NCBI GenBank assembly: GCA_964560565.1
Contig: CAZLMF010000047.1
Location: forward strand, 1-12,887
Direction: 5' to 3'
Length of the DNA: 12,887 nucleotides
Source of the DNA: CAZLMF01 sp964560565
GTDB taxonomy: Bacteria; Bacillota; Clostridia; Oscillospirales; Ruminococcaceae
Part shown: positions 1 through 6,652 of the stretch, in pieces
Position numbering within the stretch: the stretch's first letter is position 1
Layout of the letters: each line of letters opens with the position of its first letter
Made by a program: the position numbers and the translations under genes
Notes under the pieces: generated by a model
What the model saw: the letters and a program-made list of their open reading frames with translations, nothing else
The model's database searches: none
Told to the model about the DNA's origin: nothing

Positions 1-72
1 CAAGCTCTCATTTGCTTTAATGCAAAGCCTTGCAACGTGATCGGCTATATCCTGAACATTTATCTCCCTCAT
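1..72 (-). CDS. Class I fumarate hydratase alpha subunit, N-terminal fragment (runs off left edge)
   Basis: Reading leftward from the ATG at 72-70, 24 codons stay open to the window edge. They begin MREINVQDIADHVA and continue with RLCIKAN, which matches the very conserved N-terminus of the alpha subunit of iron-sulfur (class I) fumarases and of the related L-tartrate dehydratases. In this family the alpha subunit carries the Fe-S cluster and pairs with a beta subunit to interconvert fumarate and malate in the cytoplasm. The beta gene would be expected further left. The start codon overlaps the stop of the upstream amidohydrolase (ATGA, bases 72-69), pointing to translational coupling. Only the N-terminus is visible, so fumarase and tartrate dehydratase cannot be told apart. 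Fumarase is more likely in a Clostridia-like genome. Confidence 0.78.
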   Translation of the reverse strand, partial: MREINVQDIADHVARLCIKANESL

Positions 73-1232
73 CTGTTATCCCTCACAATTTCACCGTTTA
101 TCACAACCAGCTTAGGGCATTGCTGAACATCCAACGGATCTCCGTCAAAGATCACAAAGTCCGCATCCTTGCCGACTTTAAGCGAGCCTACCCTATCTGA
201 AATGCCGCTTATCTCTGCGGCATTGATGGTTATTGCCCTTAACGCATAGTCGTAATCAAGCCCTCCCCTAACGCATAGAGCTGCTGATAGCGGCAGATAC
301 TGAATCGGCACTTCGGGGTGGTCGGTGCATATTGCAAGCTCCACTCCGACGGTAAAAAGCTTTTGAGCGAGCTTAATAGTTTGGTTTGCAAGCTCAGGCT
401 TTGAGCGGTCACTTATAACAGGTCCTATTACCGCTCTAATCTGCTCCTTGCCCAACTCATCGGATATCAAATGCCCCTCAGTACAGTGAACAACCACCAA
501 ATCTAGGGAAAATTCCTTTGCAAGCCTTATCGCAGTAAAAATATCATCACTTCTATGGCAATGAAAATGCGCCTTGACTTCACGCTTTAATACTGGCAAT
601 AACGCCTCGCACTTAGCATCATATTCGGGACGGTCATAATCCTCGTCATCCTCCGCCTTTTTTACATCCTCAAGGTATCGTTGCGCCTTTGTAAGTTGCT
701 CACGAATTATTGAAGCTGTTGCCATTCGAGTATTAGGCGCCGTATTCTTGCTGTGGTACACAACCTTTGGATTTTCACCAAGAGCAAACTTCATTGCTGA
801 CGGTTCCAAAAATACCATATTGTCAATTCTTGTGCCGTGGGTTTTCATTGCCACCCATTGCCCTCCTATTGCATTTGCGCTACCCATGCCTGTCATCACC
901 GAAGTAATGCCTGCATCCAACGCCTCAGAAAAGTTACGGTCAAGGGGGTTTATAGCGTCAATAGAGCGCAGCTGCGGAGTGCAGGGGTCAGTTTCCTCGT
1001 TGCCATCATCCCCCTCAAATCCAACTCCATCCCCAAACATACCTAAATGACAATGAGCATCGACAAATCCCGGTAGTATTGTTTTACCCTTGCAATCAAT
1101 ATCATCGGCAGAAGTGCCTTCTAACGCCGAAGTTCTCCCCATTCGAAGAATTTTTGTACCGTTTGTTTCAATGAATCCGTTTTCATAGGTTACGCACTCC
1201 ATGGTAATAATCCTTGCATTATAAAAAATCAT
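69..1232 (-). CDS. Metal-dependent amidohydrolase family protein (imidazolonepropionase-like)
   Basis: This 387-residue protein has the amidohydrolase-superfamily layout. A small N-terminal beta segment is followed by a TIM barrel opening with LPGFVDAHCHLGM (metal ligands His60 and His62). Further likely ligands are in HFHCHRSDD (His224/His226), VVVHCTEGH (His249) and CTDHPEVP (Asp304). The C-terminus closes with the usual VGSLKVGKDADFVIFDGDP. Family members hydrolyse C-N bonds in cyclic amides, peptides or nucleobases in the cytoplasm; the substrate here cannot be read from sequence. The frame is open to 1268, but I prefer the ATG at 1232. It has an AGAGG ribosome-binding site six bases upstream and the family-typical start MIFYNARIIT, while the longer start lies inside a terminator-like hairpin. 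The stop overlaps the fumarase start, so the two are probably co-expressed. Family is confident, specificity is unknown. Confidence 0.88.
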   Translation of the reverse strand: MIFYNARIITMECVTYENGFIETNGTKILRMGRTSALEGTSADDIDCKGKTILPGFVDAHCHLGMFGDGVGFEGDDGNEETDPCTPQLRSIDAINPLDRNFSEALDAGITSVMTGMGSANAIGGQWVAMKTHGTRIDNMVFLEPSAMKFALGENPKVVYHSKNTAPNTRMATASIIREQLTKAQRYLEDVKKAEDDEDYDRPEYDAKCEALLPVLKREVKAHFHCHRSDDIFTAIRLAKEFSLDLVVVHCTEGHLISDELGKEQIRAVIGPVISDRSKPELANQTIKLAQKLFTVGVELAICTDHPEVPIQYLPLSAALCVRGGLDYDYALRAITINAAEISGISDRVGSLKVGKDADFVIFDGDPLDVQQCPKLVVINGEIVRDNR

Positions 1233-1254
1233 AGCAACCTCTTTCATTTTATAT

Positions 1255-1288
1255 CTAAAATTGCCCACATAGCATAGGCTAAGTGGGC
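1255..1288 (-). terminator. Hairpin terminator after yabR-like gene
   Basis: A hairpin with GCCCAC/GTGGGC arms, one T-T mismatch, a further 4-bp inner stem and a CTAT loop (1263-1288) lies between the YabR-like and amidohydrolase genes. On the minus strand it is followed by AATTTT, a short U-tract. On the plus strand it is followed by a T-rich stretch, but no plus-strand gene feeds it. It probably ends, perhaps incompletely, the minus-strand sporulation/division transcript. Confidence 0.6.
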
Positions 1289-1326
1289 TTTGTCTTTATT
1301 TCCAAGGCTTATGCGTATGTGCATGC

Positions 1327-1803
1327 CTATTTACGTCTTGTTGTGCCTCGCTTATTGTTCATATTGCGGTTAATGTCAGACATTTTTTCCTCACTGCTTG
1401 ACTTGAACTTGCTAATCATATCCTCAAAGCTTGAGCTTACTCCTGCGCCTGCATTTGAATTGTTATTGTTGCGAGGTGTGTAACGATATTCAGCAGGTGG
1501 AGTGGAGTTGTCATGCTTTTGTGGTGCAGGTCTTGGTGTGAATGCAGGCCTTGGCGGACGTGGTGCAGGGGGCGCCGCACGCTTGATAGACAAGCTAATT
1601 TTGCCATCGTCTCCGATAGCTAGAACTTTCACTTTAACTGTTTGATTCTCTTGAACAAAATCCTTGATTTCGTTTACAAAGGTGCTGGCTATTTCCGAAA
1701 TGTGAACCATGCCGGTTGTACCACCCTCAAGCTCAACAAAAGCGCCGAACTTGGTGATGCCAGTGACCTTCCCTTCGAGTATCTCACCGATTTCAATTGC
1801 CAT
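1327..1803 (-). CDS. yabR: S1-domain RNA-binding protein, YabR family
   Basis: The 158-residue protein starts with one S1 RNA-binding domain (about residues 1-75: GEILEGKVTGITKFGAFVEL, then GMVHISEIA and ISLSIK), very close to B. subtilis YabR and the S1 repeats of ribosomal protein S1 and polynucleotide phosphorylase. The domain is an OB fold that binds single-stranded RNA. Residues about 76-110 are rich in proline and arginine and probably disordered. The tail has an Asn-rich stretch and a helical SFEDMISKFK segment ending in basic residues (KRGTTRRK). The gene lies just downstream of the DivIC-like gene, as in Bacillus. An AGGAGG site overlaps the divIC stop, at a rather long 13-base spacing. 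Its exact cellular role is not established. Confidence 0.88.
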   Translation of the reverse strand: MAIEIGEILEGKVTGITKFGAFVELEGGTTGMVHISEIASTFVNEIKDFVQENQTVKVKVLAIGDDGKISLSIKRAAPPAPRPPRPAFTPRPAPQKHDNSTPPAEYRYTPRNNNNSNAGAGVSSSFEDMISKFKSSSEEKMSDINRNMNNKRGTTRRK

Positions 1804-1820
1804 ATATAAGTAACTTCCTC

Positions 1821-2147
1821 CTAATTGGCGGGTACTGCATAATAGACACGCTCGTCATAATATGCATATCCCAGTTTTTCACGCGCAATGCGCTCAATAT
1901 ATTCGCCGTCATCCTCGGCGGTAAGCAGTCGCTCAAGCTCATCATTTTCCTGCTGCTGAACAATCTTTTGCGACTGAATGTCGCGAAGTGACTGTTTCTT
2001 TTGGGAAATCTCCACCTGATTGCTTATAAGGGTGGTCACTGCATAACAAAGAAAGCTCAATGTCGCCAGAGTAATCAAAAGAGACATGAACCTATTCTTT
2101 TTCTTTTTTACTTTTTCTCTTGCTTTCCTCACGCCTGTGTTTGCCAT
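1821..2147 (-). CDS. divIC: Septum formation initiator DivIC/FtsB-like protein
   Basis: This small bitopic membrane protein (108 residues from the ATG at 2147) has a short very basic cytoplasmic N-terminus (KAREKVKKKKNR), one transmembrane segment (about residues 21-43, SLLITLATLSFLCYAVTTLI) and an extracytoplasmic coiled coil (about 45-75, rich in Q, E and L). It ends with the family-typical ERIAREKLGYAYYDERVYY. DivIC/FtsB proteins join FtsL and DivIB/FtsQ in the divisome and activate septal wall synthesis. Position between yabQ and yabR matches Bacillus. From this start it overlaps the end of yabQ by 56 bases in another frame. An alternative ATG at 2087, just after the yabQ stop, would remove the basic segment. 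I prefer the longer form because relatives have a charged cytoplasmic tail, but neither start has a strong ribosome-binding site. Confidence 0.85.
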   Translation of the reverse strand: MANTGVRKAREKVKKKKNRFMSLLITLATLSFLCYAVTTLISNQVEISQKKQSLRDIQSQKIVQQQENDELERLLTAEDDGEYIERIAREKLGYAYYDERVYYAVPAN

Positions 2148-2703
2148 GAGTGTTTACATTCCCTTCAGCAGTTTCACTGAAATTTTGCGTGTGCTTAATA
2201 TTATTATACATTAGATTGGATGTATCTTTCAAGCGTATTTTCGCTTTATTGAAAAATAATTTTAATTTTAATTTAATGTGCCTAAAAAACGCCTTTGTTT
2301 TTCGGTAAAAAAACCGAAGAAAACGGATAATCGGACTAATAAAAATACGAAACAACAACCGAAAAAACCACTTTATCGCCGAAATTATTTTATTTGCAGT
2401 GAAAAAGACTATCTGACCAACCGTTAAATAGTACAAAATGAACCCCAAAAGCGAGCCTATAATAAAGAAAAGTCTCACCATTCCCCCGCCGACCTCGACA
2501 GAGAAAATGAATATTGCCACTGAGCAGAAAAATAAGAACAACACATCCTGCACAGCAACTGCAAGCTTGCCATGCTTTATTGCAATTCGTGCTATCCGAA
2601 AAAAGTCATAAACGGCACCAAACCCTGCGCCCATTACACATGACCATAAAAACAGCACCATCTGCTCGTTTACAGTAAAAAACATTAGCGGCAGCTCGTT
2701 CAT
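2092..2703 (-). CDS. yabQ: Spore cortex biosynthesis protein YabQ
   Basis: The 203-residue membrane protein carries the YabQ domain in its N-terminal half. Hydrophobic segments lie at about residues 12-36 (with GAGFGAVYDFFRI, typical of the family), 52-70 and 76-100. The C-terminal half is strongly basic, with aromatic/lysine repeats and a very lysine-rich end. In B. subtilis YabQ is a mother-cell protein of the forespore outer membrane needed for cortex formation. Its start overlaps the stop of yabP (ATGA at 2703-2700), so the two are translationally coupled. The long basic C-terminus is the least conserved part, and its last 18 codons overlap the start of the divIC-like gene. Confidence 0.88.
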   Translation of the reverse strand: MNELPLMFFTVNEQMVLFLWSCVMGAGFGAVYDFFRIARIAIKHGKLAVAVQDVLFLFFCSVAIFIFSVEVGGGMVRLFFIIGSLLGFILYYLTVGQIVFFTANKIISAIKWFFRLLFRIFISPIIRFLRFFYRKTKAFFRHIKLKLKLFFNKAKIRLKDTSNLMYNNIKHTQNFSETAEGNVNTHGKHRREESKRKSKKEKE

Positions 2704-3005
2704 TTAAAGAGCCTCGCAAGGAAATTATTCGGAGTGCGTCTATCACCCTCGCCATAGGTAAGGGAGCTGACTTCGCCGTCCATTATAAGCTCGCCCGTTT
2801 CCACGCTCATGCTAGTGATGTGCAAATCCCTGCCCTTTATAGTCAGCTCGCCAAGCTCGGTAAAAATAATTATCGTGTGCTCATCGAAGCTGTCTATATC
2901 ATTTACTCCGGAAATAGTCAGCGCCTTGCGGTTTTCCATTATTATATTATGCGCAGCCTTAAGTCCGGGCTTTTCCTGTGTCTGCCCCTGATATTGCATC
3001 GCCAT
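2700..3005 (-). CDS. yabP: Sporulation protein YabP
   Basis: This 101-residue protein matches YabP. A short variable N-terminus precedes HNIIMENRKALTISGVNDI and SFDEHTIIIFTELGELTIKG, then LHITSMSVETGELIMDGEV and SLTYGE, all characteristic of the YabP/YqfC family. YabP is a sporulation protein of the mother cell, made with YabQ, that helps assemble coat and cortex in B. subtilis. The length equals the usual 100 residues. A G-rich site (GGGGGG, eight bases upstream) supports the start at 3005, although a second ATG lies two codons in. The 84-base gap from the upstream S4 gene may hold its own promoter. A weak sigma-A-like pair (TTGCAG, 18 bases, TAGAAT) is present there, but no convincing sigma-E box. 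Confidence 0.9.
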   Translation of the reverse strand: MAMQYQGQTQEKPGLKAAHNIIMENRKALTISGVNDIDSFDEHTIIIFTELGELTIKGRDLHITSMSVETGELIMDGEVSSLTYGEGDRRTPNNFLARLFK

Positions 3006-3089
3006 TTCAAAGTCCCCCCGTAAACAAAGAAAATATAGTTTGTACAGTATATTCTAAGTTTACAGATATTATCACTGCAAGACGCTATT

Positions 3090-3332
3090 CTACGAAATTA
3101 CCTCGTACTGCCCGACAGCATCCTCCTTACGGACATGCTCCGATAAAGACAGCACTCTCACCTTAAGCGGCGACTTACCCAGCTTAATCTCAATGATATC
3201 CTCAAGCTTTACTTCGTAGGAAGCCCTTGCCACCTTGCCATTTACCTCAACTCTGCCTGCATCGCAGGCTTCATTTGCAATAGTACGCCTTTTTATCAAG
3301 CGTGTAACCTTCAAATACTTATCAAGTCTCAT
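3090..3332 (-). CDS. rqcP: S4-domain ribosome quality control protein RqcP (YabO)
   Basis: The 80-residue protein is essentially one S4 RNA-binding domain: MRLDKYLKVTRLIKRRTIAN, then ACDAGRVEVNG and the strand-rich end EIKLGKSPLKVRVL. This is the YabO/RqcP family. In B. subtilis RqcP binds obstructed 50S subunits together with RqcH and supports C-terminal alanine tailing of stalled nascent chains. Relatives of this length include heat-shock protein Hsp15. Its place between mazG/HU and yabP matches the conserved order. A GAGAGGG site sits seven bases before the ATG. A terminator separates it from the HU gene, so it depends on reading through or on a weak promoter I cannot identify. Confidence 0.9.
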   Translation of the reverse strand: MRLDKYLKVTRLIKRRTIANEACDAGRVEVNGKVARASYEVKLEDIIEIKLGKSPLKVRVLSLSEHVRKEDAVGQYEVIS

Positions 3333-3373
3333 AATTGTTCCCTCTCTAATTTAACATTATGTTCAAAACGCAT

Positions 3374-3417
3374 AAAAAAATCGACGAAGTAAGCTTCAAA
3401 AAGCATACCCCGCCGAT
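3374..3417 (-). terminator. Rho-independent terminator after HU gene
   Basis: On the minus strand a 15-position stem (arms 3403-3417 and 3380-3394, three G-U pairs and one mismatch) with an 8-base loop is followed directly by seven T residues (3380-3374). It lies 27 bases after the HU stop codon. This is a good intrinsic terminator and suggests that the abundant HU transcript ends here, with the sporulation genes beyond expressed at a lower level. Confidence 0.8.
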
Positions 3418-3443
3418 TAATCACCATGTATTTAAAAACACAG

Positions 3444-3722
3444 TTACTTAGCAGCCACAGCGTCCTTAAGAGCACGGCCAGCCTTAAATGCTGGAACCTT
3501 GCAAGCTGCAATCTTAATCTTTTCCTTTGTTGCGGGATTGATGCCTTCGCGAGCTGCGCGGTCACGTACCTCAAAAGTACCAAAACCAACTAGCTGAACC
3601 TTTTCGCCGTTCTTTAGACTCTCAACTATGGTGTCAACCACTGCGGAAAGTGCCTTTTCAGCATCCTTCTTAGTAAAATCAGCCTTCTGTGCAATTGCGC
3701 TTACCATATCTGCCTTTGTCAT
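3444..3722 (-). CDS. hup: DNA-binding protein HU
   Basis: The 92-residue protein is a standard HU: MTKADMVSAIAQKADFTKKD, helical dimer core, then VGFGTFEVRDRAAREGINPATKEKI (the DNA-clamping arm with the conserved NP motif) and VPAFKAGRALKDAV. HU forms a homodimer that bends and compacts DNA in the nucleoid. The frame is open further upstream to 3833 inside mazG, but the ATG at 3722 is correct: it matches the universal HU N-terminus and has a GGAGG site eight bases upstream. The gene sits between mazG and the S4 gene, an arrangement common in Clostridia. A strong terminator follows it. Confidence 0.96.
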   Translation of the reverse strand: MTKADMVSAIAQKADFTKKDAEKALSAVVDTIVESLKNGEKVQLVGFGTFEVRDRAAREGINPATKEKIKIAACKVPAFKAGRALKDAVAAK

Positions 3723-3793
3723 AGCTTTTACCTCCGTTATGTTTTTTATAAGACGATGCCTAATACACCGCTTAAAGCTTATCCATTTGGCTC

Positions 3794-4603
3794 TTAGCCT
3801 TTGCATTTTGTCTTTGCTTTTGTCTTTGTCCACAGCTCATCGAGTTGTGCAGCATTTAGCTCATTAAGCCCTTTTCCATCCTTGCCTGCTATTCCCTCTG
3901 CTGTCTCAAACCTTGCAATAAACTTATCGCAGGAGGCTGCAAGTGCTTGCTCGGAATCCACGTCTAAATGTCTTGCGCAATTAACAGTCGCAAACAGTAA
4001 ATCCCCAAGCTCCTCGCTGATATTTGCTTTATCTCCGGCTTGTATTGCCTGTTCAAGTTCCGCAAGCTCGCTTTTAAGGTCGCTAAGTGCTCCAGTAACA
4101 TCGCTGTAATCATAGCCTGCCCGCTTTGCTCTTGATCCAACCTTCTGGCTTCGCATAAGGGCAGGGAACGATTTTGGAACAGCGTATAGCGTGTCCGAAA
4201 AGGTCTGTTGATTCTTTGCTTTACGTTTGAGGTTGTCCCAGTTTTGCAAAACCTCCTCTGAGGTTTCAGCGACAACATCGCTGAAAATATGAGGGTGCCG
4301 ATAAATCAGCTTCTTGCATATCCTATCTGCTACGTCGTCAAAGGTAAAGCCTCCGACTTCTCTTTCCATCTGCGAATGGAAAACCACCTGCAACAGAACA
4401 TCTCCAAGCTCCTCGCATAAAAGGTCGCTATCATGTAGGTCTATTGCATCCGCAGCCTCGTATGCCTCCTCGAGTAGGTTTTGCCTAATCGAGACATGGT
4501 TTTGCTCCCTATCCCAGGGGCAGCCATTTTCGCTGCGAAGTATTTCCATAATTTTAAGAAGGTCAGAAATATTATAATTACTATTTAGGCTAAAATCAAG
4601 CAT
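3794..4603 (-). CDS. mazG: MazG nucleoside triphosphate pyrophosphohydrolase
   Basis: The 269-residue protein has two all-alpha MazG modules. The first contains ENGCPWDREQNH, then EEAYEAADAID (residues 45-55) and EELGDVLLQVVFH (64-76), which supply the acidic magnesium-binding residues. The second repeats this with ELAELEQAI and EELGDLLFATVNCARH. MazG converts nucleoside triphosphates, including abnormal ones, to monophosphates and pyrophosphate in the cytoplasm. The order flippase-mazG-HU-S4 matches the yabM-yabN-yabO region. Unlike Bacillus YabN, it has no N-terminal tetrapyrrole methylase-like domain. The C-terminus ends in a lysine-rich TKTKAKTKCKG tail. A sigma-A promoter lies about 50 bases upstream. 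Confidence 0.95.
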   Translation of the reverse strand: MLDFSLNSNYNISDLLKIMEILRSENGCPWDREQNHVSIRQNLLEEAYEAADAIDLHDSDLLCEELGDVLLQVVFHSQMEREVGGFTFDDVADRICKKLIYRHPHIFSDVVAETSEEVLQNWDNLKRKAKNQQTFSDTLYAVPKSFPALMRSQKVGSRAKRAGYDYSDVTGALSDLKSELAELEQAIQAGDKANISEELGDLLFATVNCARHLDVDSEQALAASCDKFIARFETAEGIAGKDGKGLNELNAAQLDELWTKTKAKTKCKG

Positions 4604-4654
4604 TTTATCGTGTACTTTCCTTTACTTTAGGGCTTTCTTTGCTTTGCATATATC

Positions 4655-4683
4655 ATAATAGCTTATTTGGGAAATTATTTCAA
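4655..4683 (-). promoter_or_regulatory. Sigma-A-type promoter for mazG
   Basis: On the minus strand TTGAAA (4683-4678) is followed by exactly 17 bases and TATTAT (4660-4655). Both hexamers match the housekeeping consensus at five of six positions. Transcription would start near 4648, giving a leader of about 45 bases before mazG. It gives mazG and HU vegetative expression independent of the sporulation-type promoter upstream of the flippase. Confidence 0.7.
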
Positions 4684-4698
4684 GGGCTTTTCTAAAAT

Positions 4699-6396
4699 TT
4701 ATCGTTTCAAAACAGATAAAATTTCTTTTTTTGTCATTCCGCCTGTTGCAATAAGTATAATCAGGTATATTATACCACCGATAGCTACGGAAATAAGGGT
4801 TCTTATGCTTCCAGCAATGACACTCTCTAGCGCATTATACGCAACCCTTGCGCTAATTCCGCATGCCAAACCTCCAATTAGGGGTTTAACGAACACAGCC
4901 GATGCATTTATTTTTACCCCTGTGCGGCTAAATAATGCTACACTTGCCATTACCGCAATAATAAAATAGCATACTGTCGTTGAAATCGGCGCACCAAGCA
5001 GGTTCACCTGCGGTAATGGTATCAGCACCATATTTCCTACAAGCTTCACTACTGTCCCAACTACCATTAACTTCACGGGCAAATCAGCCCTGCCAATCGC
5101 TTGCAGCATAGCAAAAAGCGGTGAGGTAACAGCAAGCATAATCGCACCAATCCCCATGATGCTAAGGGGAGCAGATGCAATTTCAACCTCACTTAGCCTA
5201 CCGCCATATAAAAGCAGCAAAATCGGCTTTGCCATTGTGGAAATACCGATCCCTGCGGGAATTGCAAACAATGTAGTAACACGCATAACAGCCTCTATGT
5301 TGCGGCTTACCCTGTTTTGATCCTTAATCGCCCATGCCGCCGCAATGTTTGGCAGCGCACTTTTCCCAAGCATTGCAGTAAATGACGGCACCAGTGTGAA
5401 CATCGCTACTGCAAGCCCTGTGTAGCTTCCGTACATGAAGTTTGCAAGCTCGTCAATGCCTATTTCAGAGGTAAGGGCATAACCAAACTTCTCAATAAAA
5501 TAGGGGGTATTCGAGTCTATTGCCTTTGCAAGCCCCCTTATAATAGTCGCAAGGTCGATAAGGGAGGTAAGACTTATTACCACGCCCCCAATTGCAATCG
5601 GTATCGCAAAGCCCACAAGCTTTTTTAGTATTTCTCTTTTGCGTTCGACTTTGCCATTTATCGCAAGGTCGCAAGCAGTGCAGCCGTCGCCCTTAATGCG
5701 GTGGCGCATAAATACATACATCATCCCCGCAAAGGAGCTTAGTGTCACTCCTAGAATCGCTGCTGCTGCGCAGTATGGGAGCGCAATCATTGTCACCTGC
5801 TCATAGGTAAATGCCTCAACACCGAAAACCATTCCGGTTTTATCATATTGCCATGTGGCAAGCTTGAGTACGCCCATGCTAAATCCCAGACCCAGTACAA
5901 GCTTAACTATCGCCTCTACTACCTGAGAAGCCGCAGTGGGGAACATATTGCGCATTCCTTCATAGTATCCCCTATACACCGCCATAATACAGCAAAACAA
6001 CACCGCCGGCGATATTGCCACCACCGCAAGGTATGCTTGGGGGTTGCCTGCAACAGAGCCTGCAAAAGGGCGAGCAAATATAAACACAATAAGGCTTCCC
6101 AACAGCCCTATAACCGTAAAGGCAAGAAGCGCAACACGCTTTATTCGGCGTGCATTTTCATATTTACCCTGAGCGACGCTTTCAGCCACAAGCTTTACAA
6201 TAGCAGTGGGTAATCCCCCTGCCGCCACTGAATATACGGGTGCAAAAAGCCCGTATGCAGTCGAGAAATAGCCCATTCCTGTGCCGCCTAATATATTGGT
6301 AAGCGGAATCTTAAATATAGCGCCGATTACTTTCGACACCACCATCGCCGCGACTAGTATAATCGAGCCTTGAATAAAGCTCTGACGTTTTGGCAT
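4699..6396 (-). CDS. SpoVB/YabM-type polysaccharide flippase (MOP superfamily)
   Basis: The 565-residue polytopic membrane protein has about 14 predicted hydrophobic segments and the conserved start FIQGSIILVAAMVVSKVIGA of the Polysacc_synt/SpoVB group, followed by GGTGMGYFSTAYGLFAPVY and GGLPTAIVKLVAE. Members move lipid-linked sugar intermediates across the membrane. SpoVB is required for spore cortex, and YabM is its paralogue in the yab region. Position directly upstream of mazG identifies it as the yabM counterpart. A cytoplasmic loop at about residues 230-260 contains a CTAC pair and a charged stretch. A GAGGTG site lies four bases before the ATG. The upstream sigma-E-type promoter supports a role in the sporulating mother cell. 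A MurJ-like vegetative function cannot be ruled out. Confidence 0.88.
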   Translation of the reverse strand: MPKRQSFIQGSIILVAAMVVSKVIGAIFKIPLTNILGGTGMGYFSTAYGLFAPVYSVAAGGLPTAIVKLVAESVAQGKYENARRIKRVALLAFTVIGLLGSLIVFIFARPFAGSVAGNPQAYLAVVAISPAVLFCCIMAVYRGYYEGMRNMFPTAASQVVEAIVKLVLGLGFSMGVLKLATWQYDKTGMVFGVEAFTYEQVTMIALPYCAAAAILGVTLSSFAGMMYVFMRHRIKGDGCTACDLAINGKVERKREILKKLVGFAIPIAIGGVVISLTSLIDLATIIRGLAKAIDSNTPYFIEKFGYALTSEIGIDELANFMYGSYTGLAVAMFTLVPSFTAMLGKSALPNIAAAWAIKDQNRVSRNIEAVMRVTTLFAIPAGIGISTMAKPILLLLYGGRLSEVEIASAPLSIMGIGAIMLAVTSPLFAMLQAIGRADLPVKLMVVGTVVKLVGNMVLIPLPQVNLLGAPISTTVCYFIIAVMASVALFSRTGVKINASAVFVKPLIGGLACGISARVAYNALESVIAGSIRTLISVAIGGIIYLIILIATGGMTKKEILSVLKR

Positions 6397-6467
6397 TTTT
6401 CACCTCATATGATAGTTGATTGTATTTCCTCTAATAAAGCATGGGCACAAAAACTGTATCAATATTC

Positions 6468-6496
6468 ATTGTATTTATAATAATAGCTTAATATTC
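6468..6496 (-). promoter_or_regulatory. Sigma-E-type (mother-cell sporulation) promoter for the flippase
   Basis: On the minus strand GAATATT (6496-6490) is followed by 14 bases and AATACAAT (6475-6468). The consensus for sigma-E is GHATATT, 14 bases, CATACAHT, so the match is complete in the -35 box, seven of eight in the -10 box and exact in spacing. The start would lie near 6461, about 65 bases before the flippase ATG. Confidence 0.6.
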
Positions 6497-6499
6497 GTA

Positions 6500-6528
6500 T
6501 TGAAATTCGAGCTTGAATATGCTAGAAT
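6500..6528 (+). promoter_or_regulatory. Extended sigma-A promoter for the aminotransferase-trpS operon
   Basis: TTGAAA (6500-6505), a 17-base spacer ending in TGC, and TAGAAT (6523-6528) form a near-ideal housekeeping promoter with an extended -10 element. The start would fall near 6535, leaving a leader of roughly 118 bases. It diverges from the sigma-E-type promoter with only three bases between the two -35 boxes. Confidence 0.72.
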
Positions 6529-6652
6529 AACCAATAGACCTGTTCGAATGTTAATATTTTATCATTTTAGAATAGCGATGTAAACAGTATTTTATGTCTA
6601 TTTTTATGAATTCGTTGCCTTTGGCTCATATCTAGGTGGAAAGGTTGTTATT

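Noticed and set aside
748..1050. Plus-strand open frame of about 100 codons opposite the amidohydrolase
   Set aside because: It lies entirely antisense to a well-supported gene, has no ribosome-binding site and no recognisable protein features.
3006..3089. Sigma-E promoter directly upstream of yabP
   Set aside because: GAATATA is present on the minus strand, but no CATACA-like box lies 14 bases downstream.
3801..4109. Serine-rich plus-strand open frame opposite mazG
   Set aside because: Shadow of the mazG coding strand; serine/alanine runs arise from the reverse complement of Gly/Glu/Leu/Ala codons.
5848..6213. Plus-strand open frame of 121 codons opposite the flippase
   Set aside because: Its composition (many Tyr, His, Arg, Lys) is that of the antisense of a membrane-protein gene; no start signal or family resemblance.
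6606..6635. Nine-codon leader peptide (MNSLPLAHI) before the aminotransferase
   Set aside because: No ribosome-binding site and no run of regulatory codons such as Trp; most likely chance.
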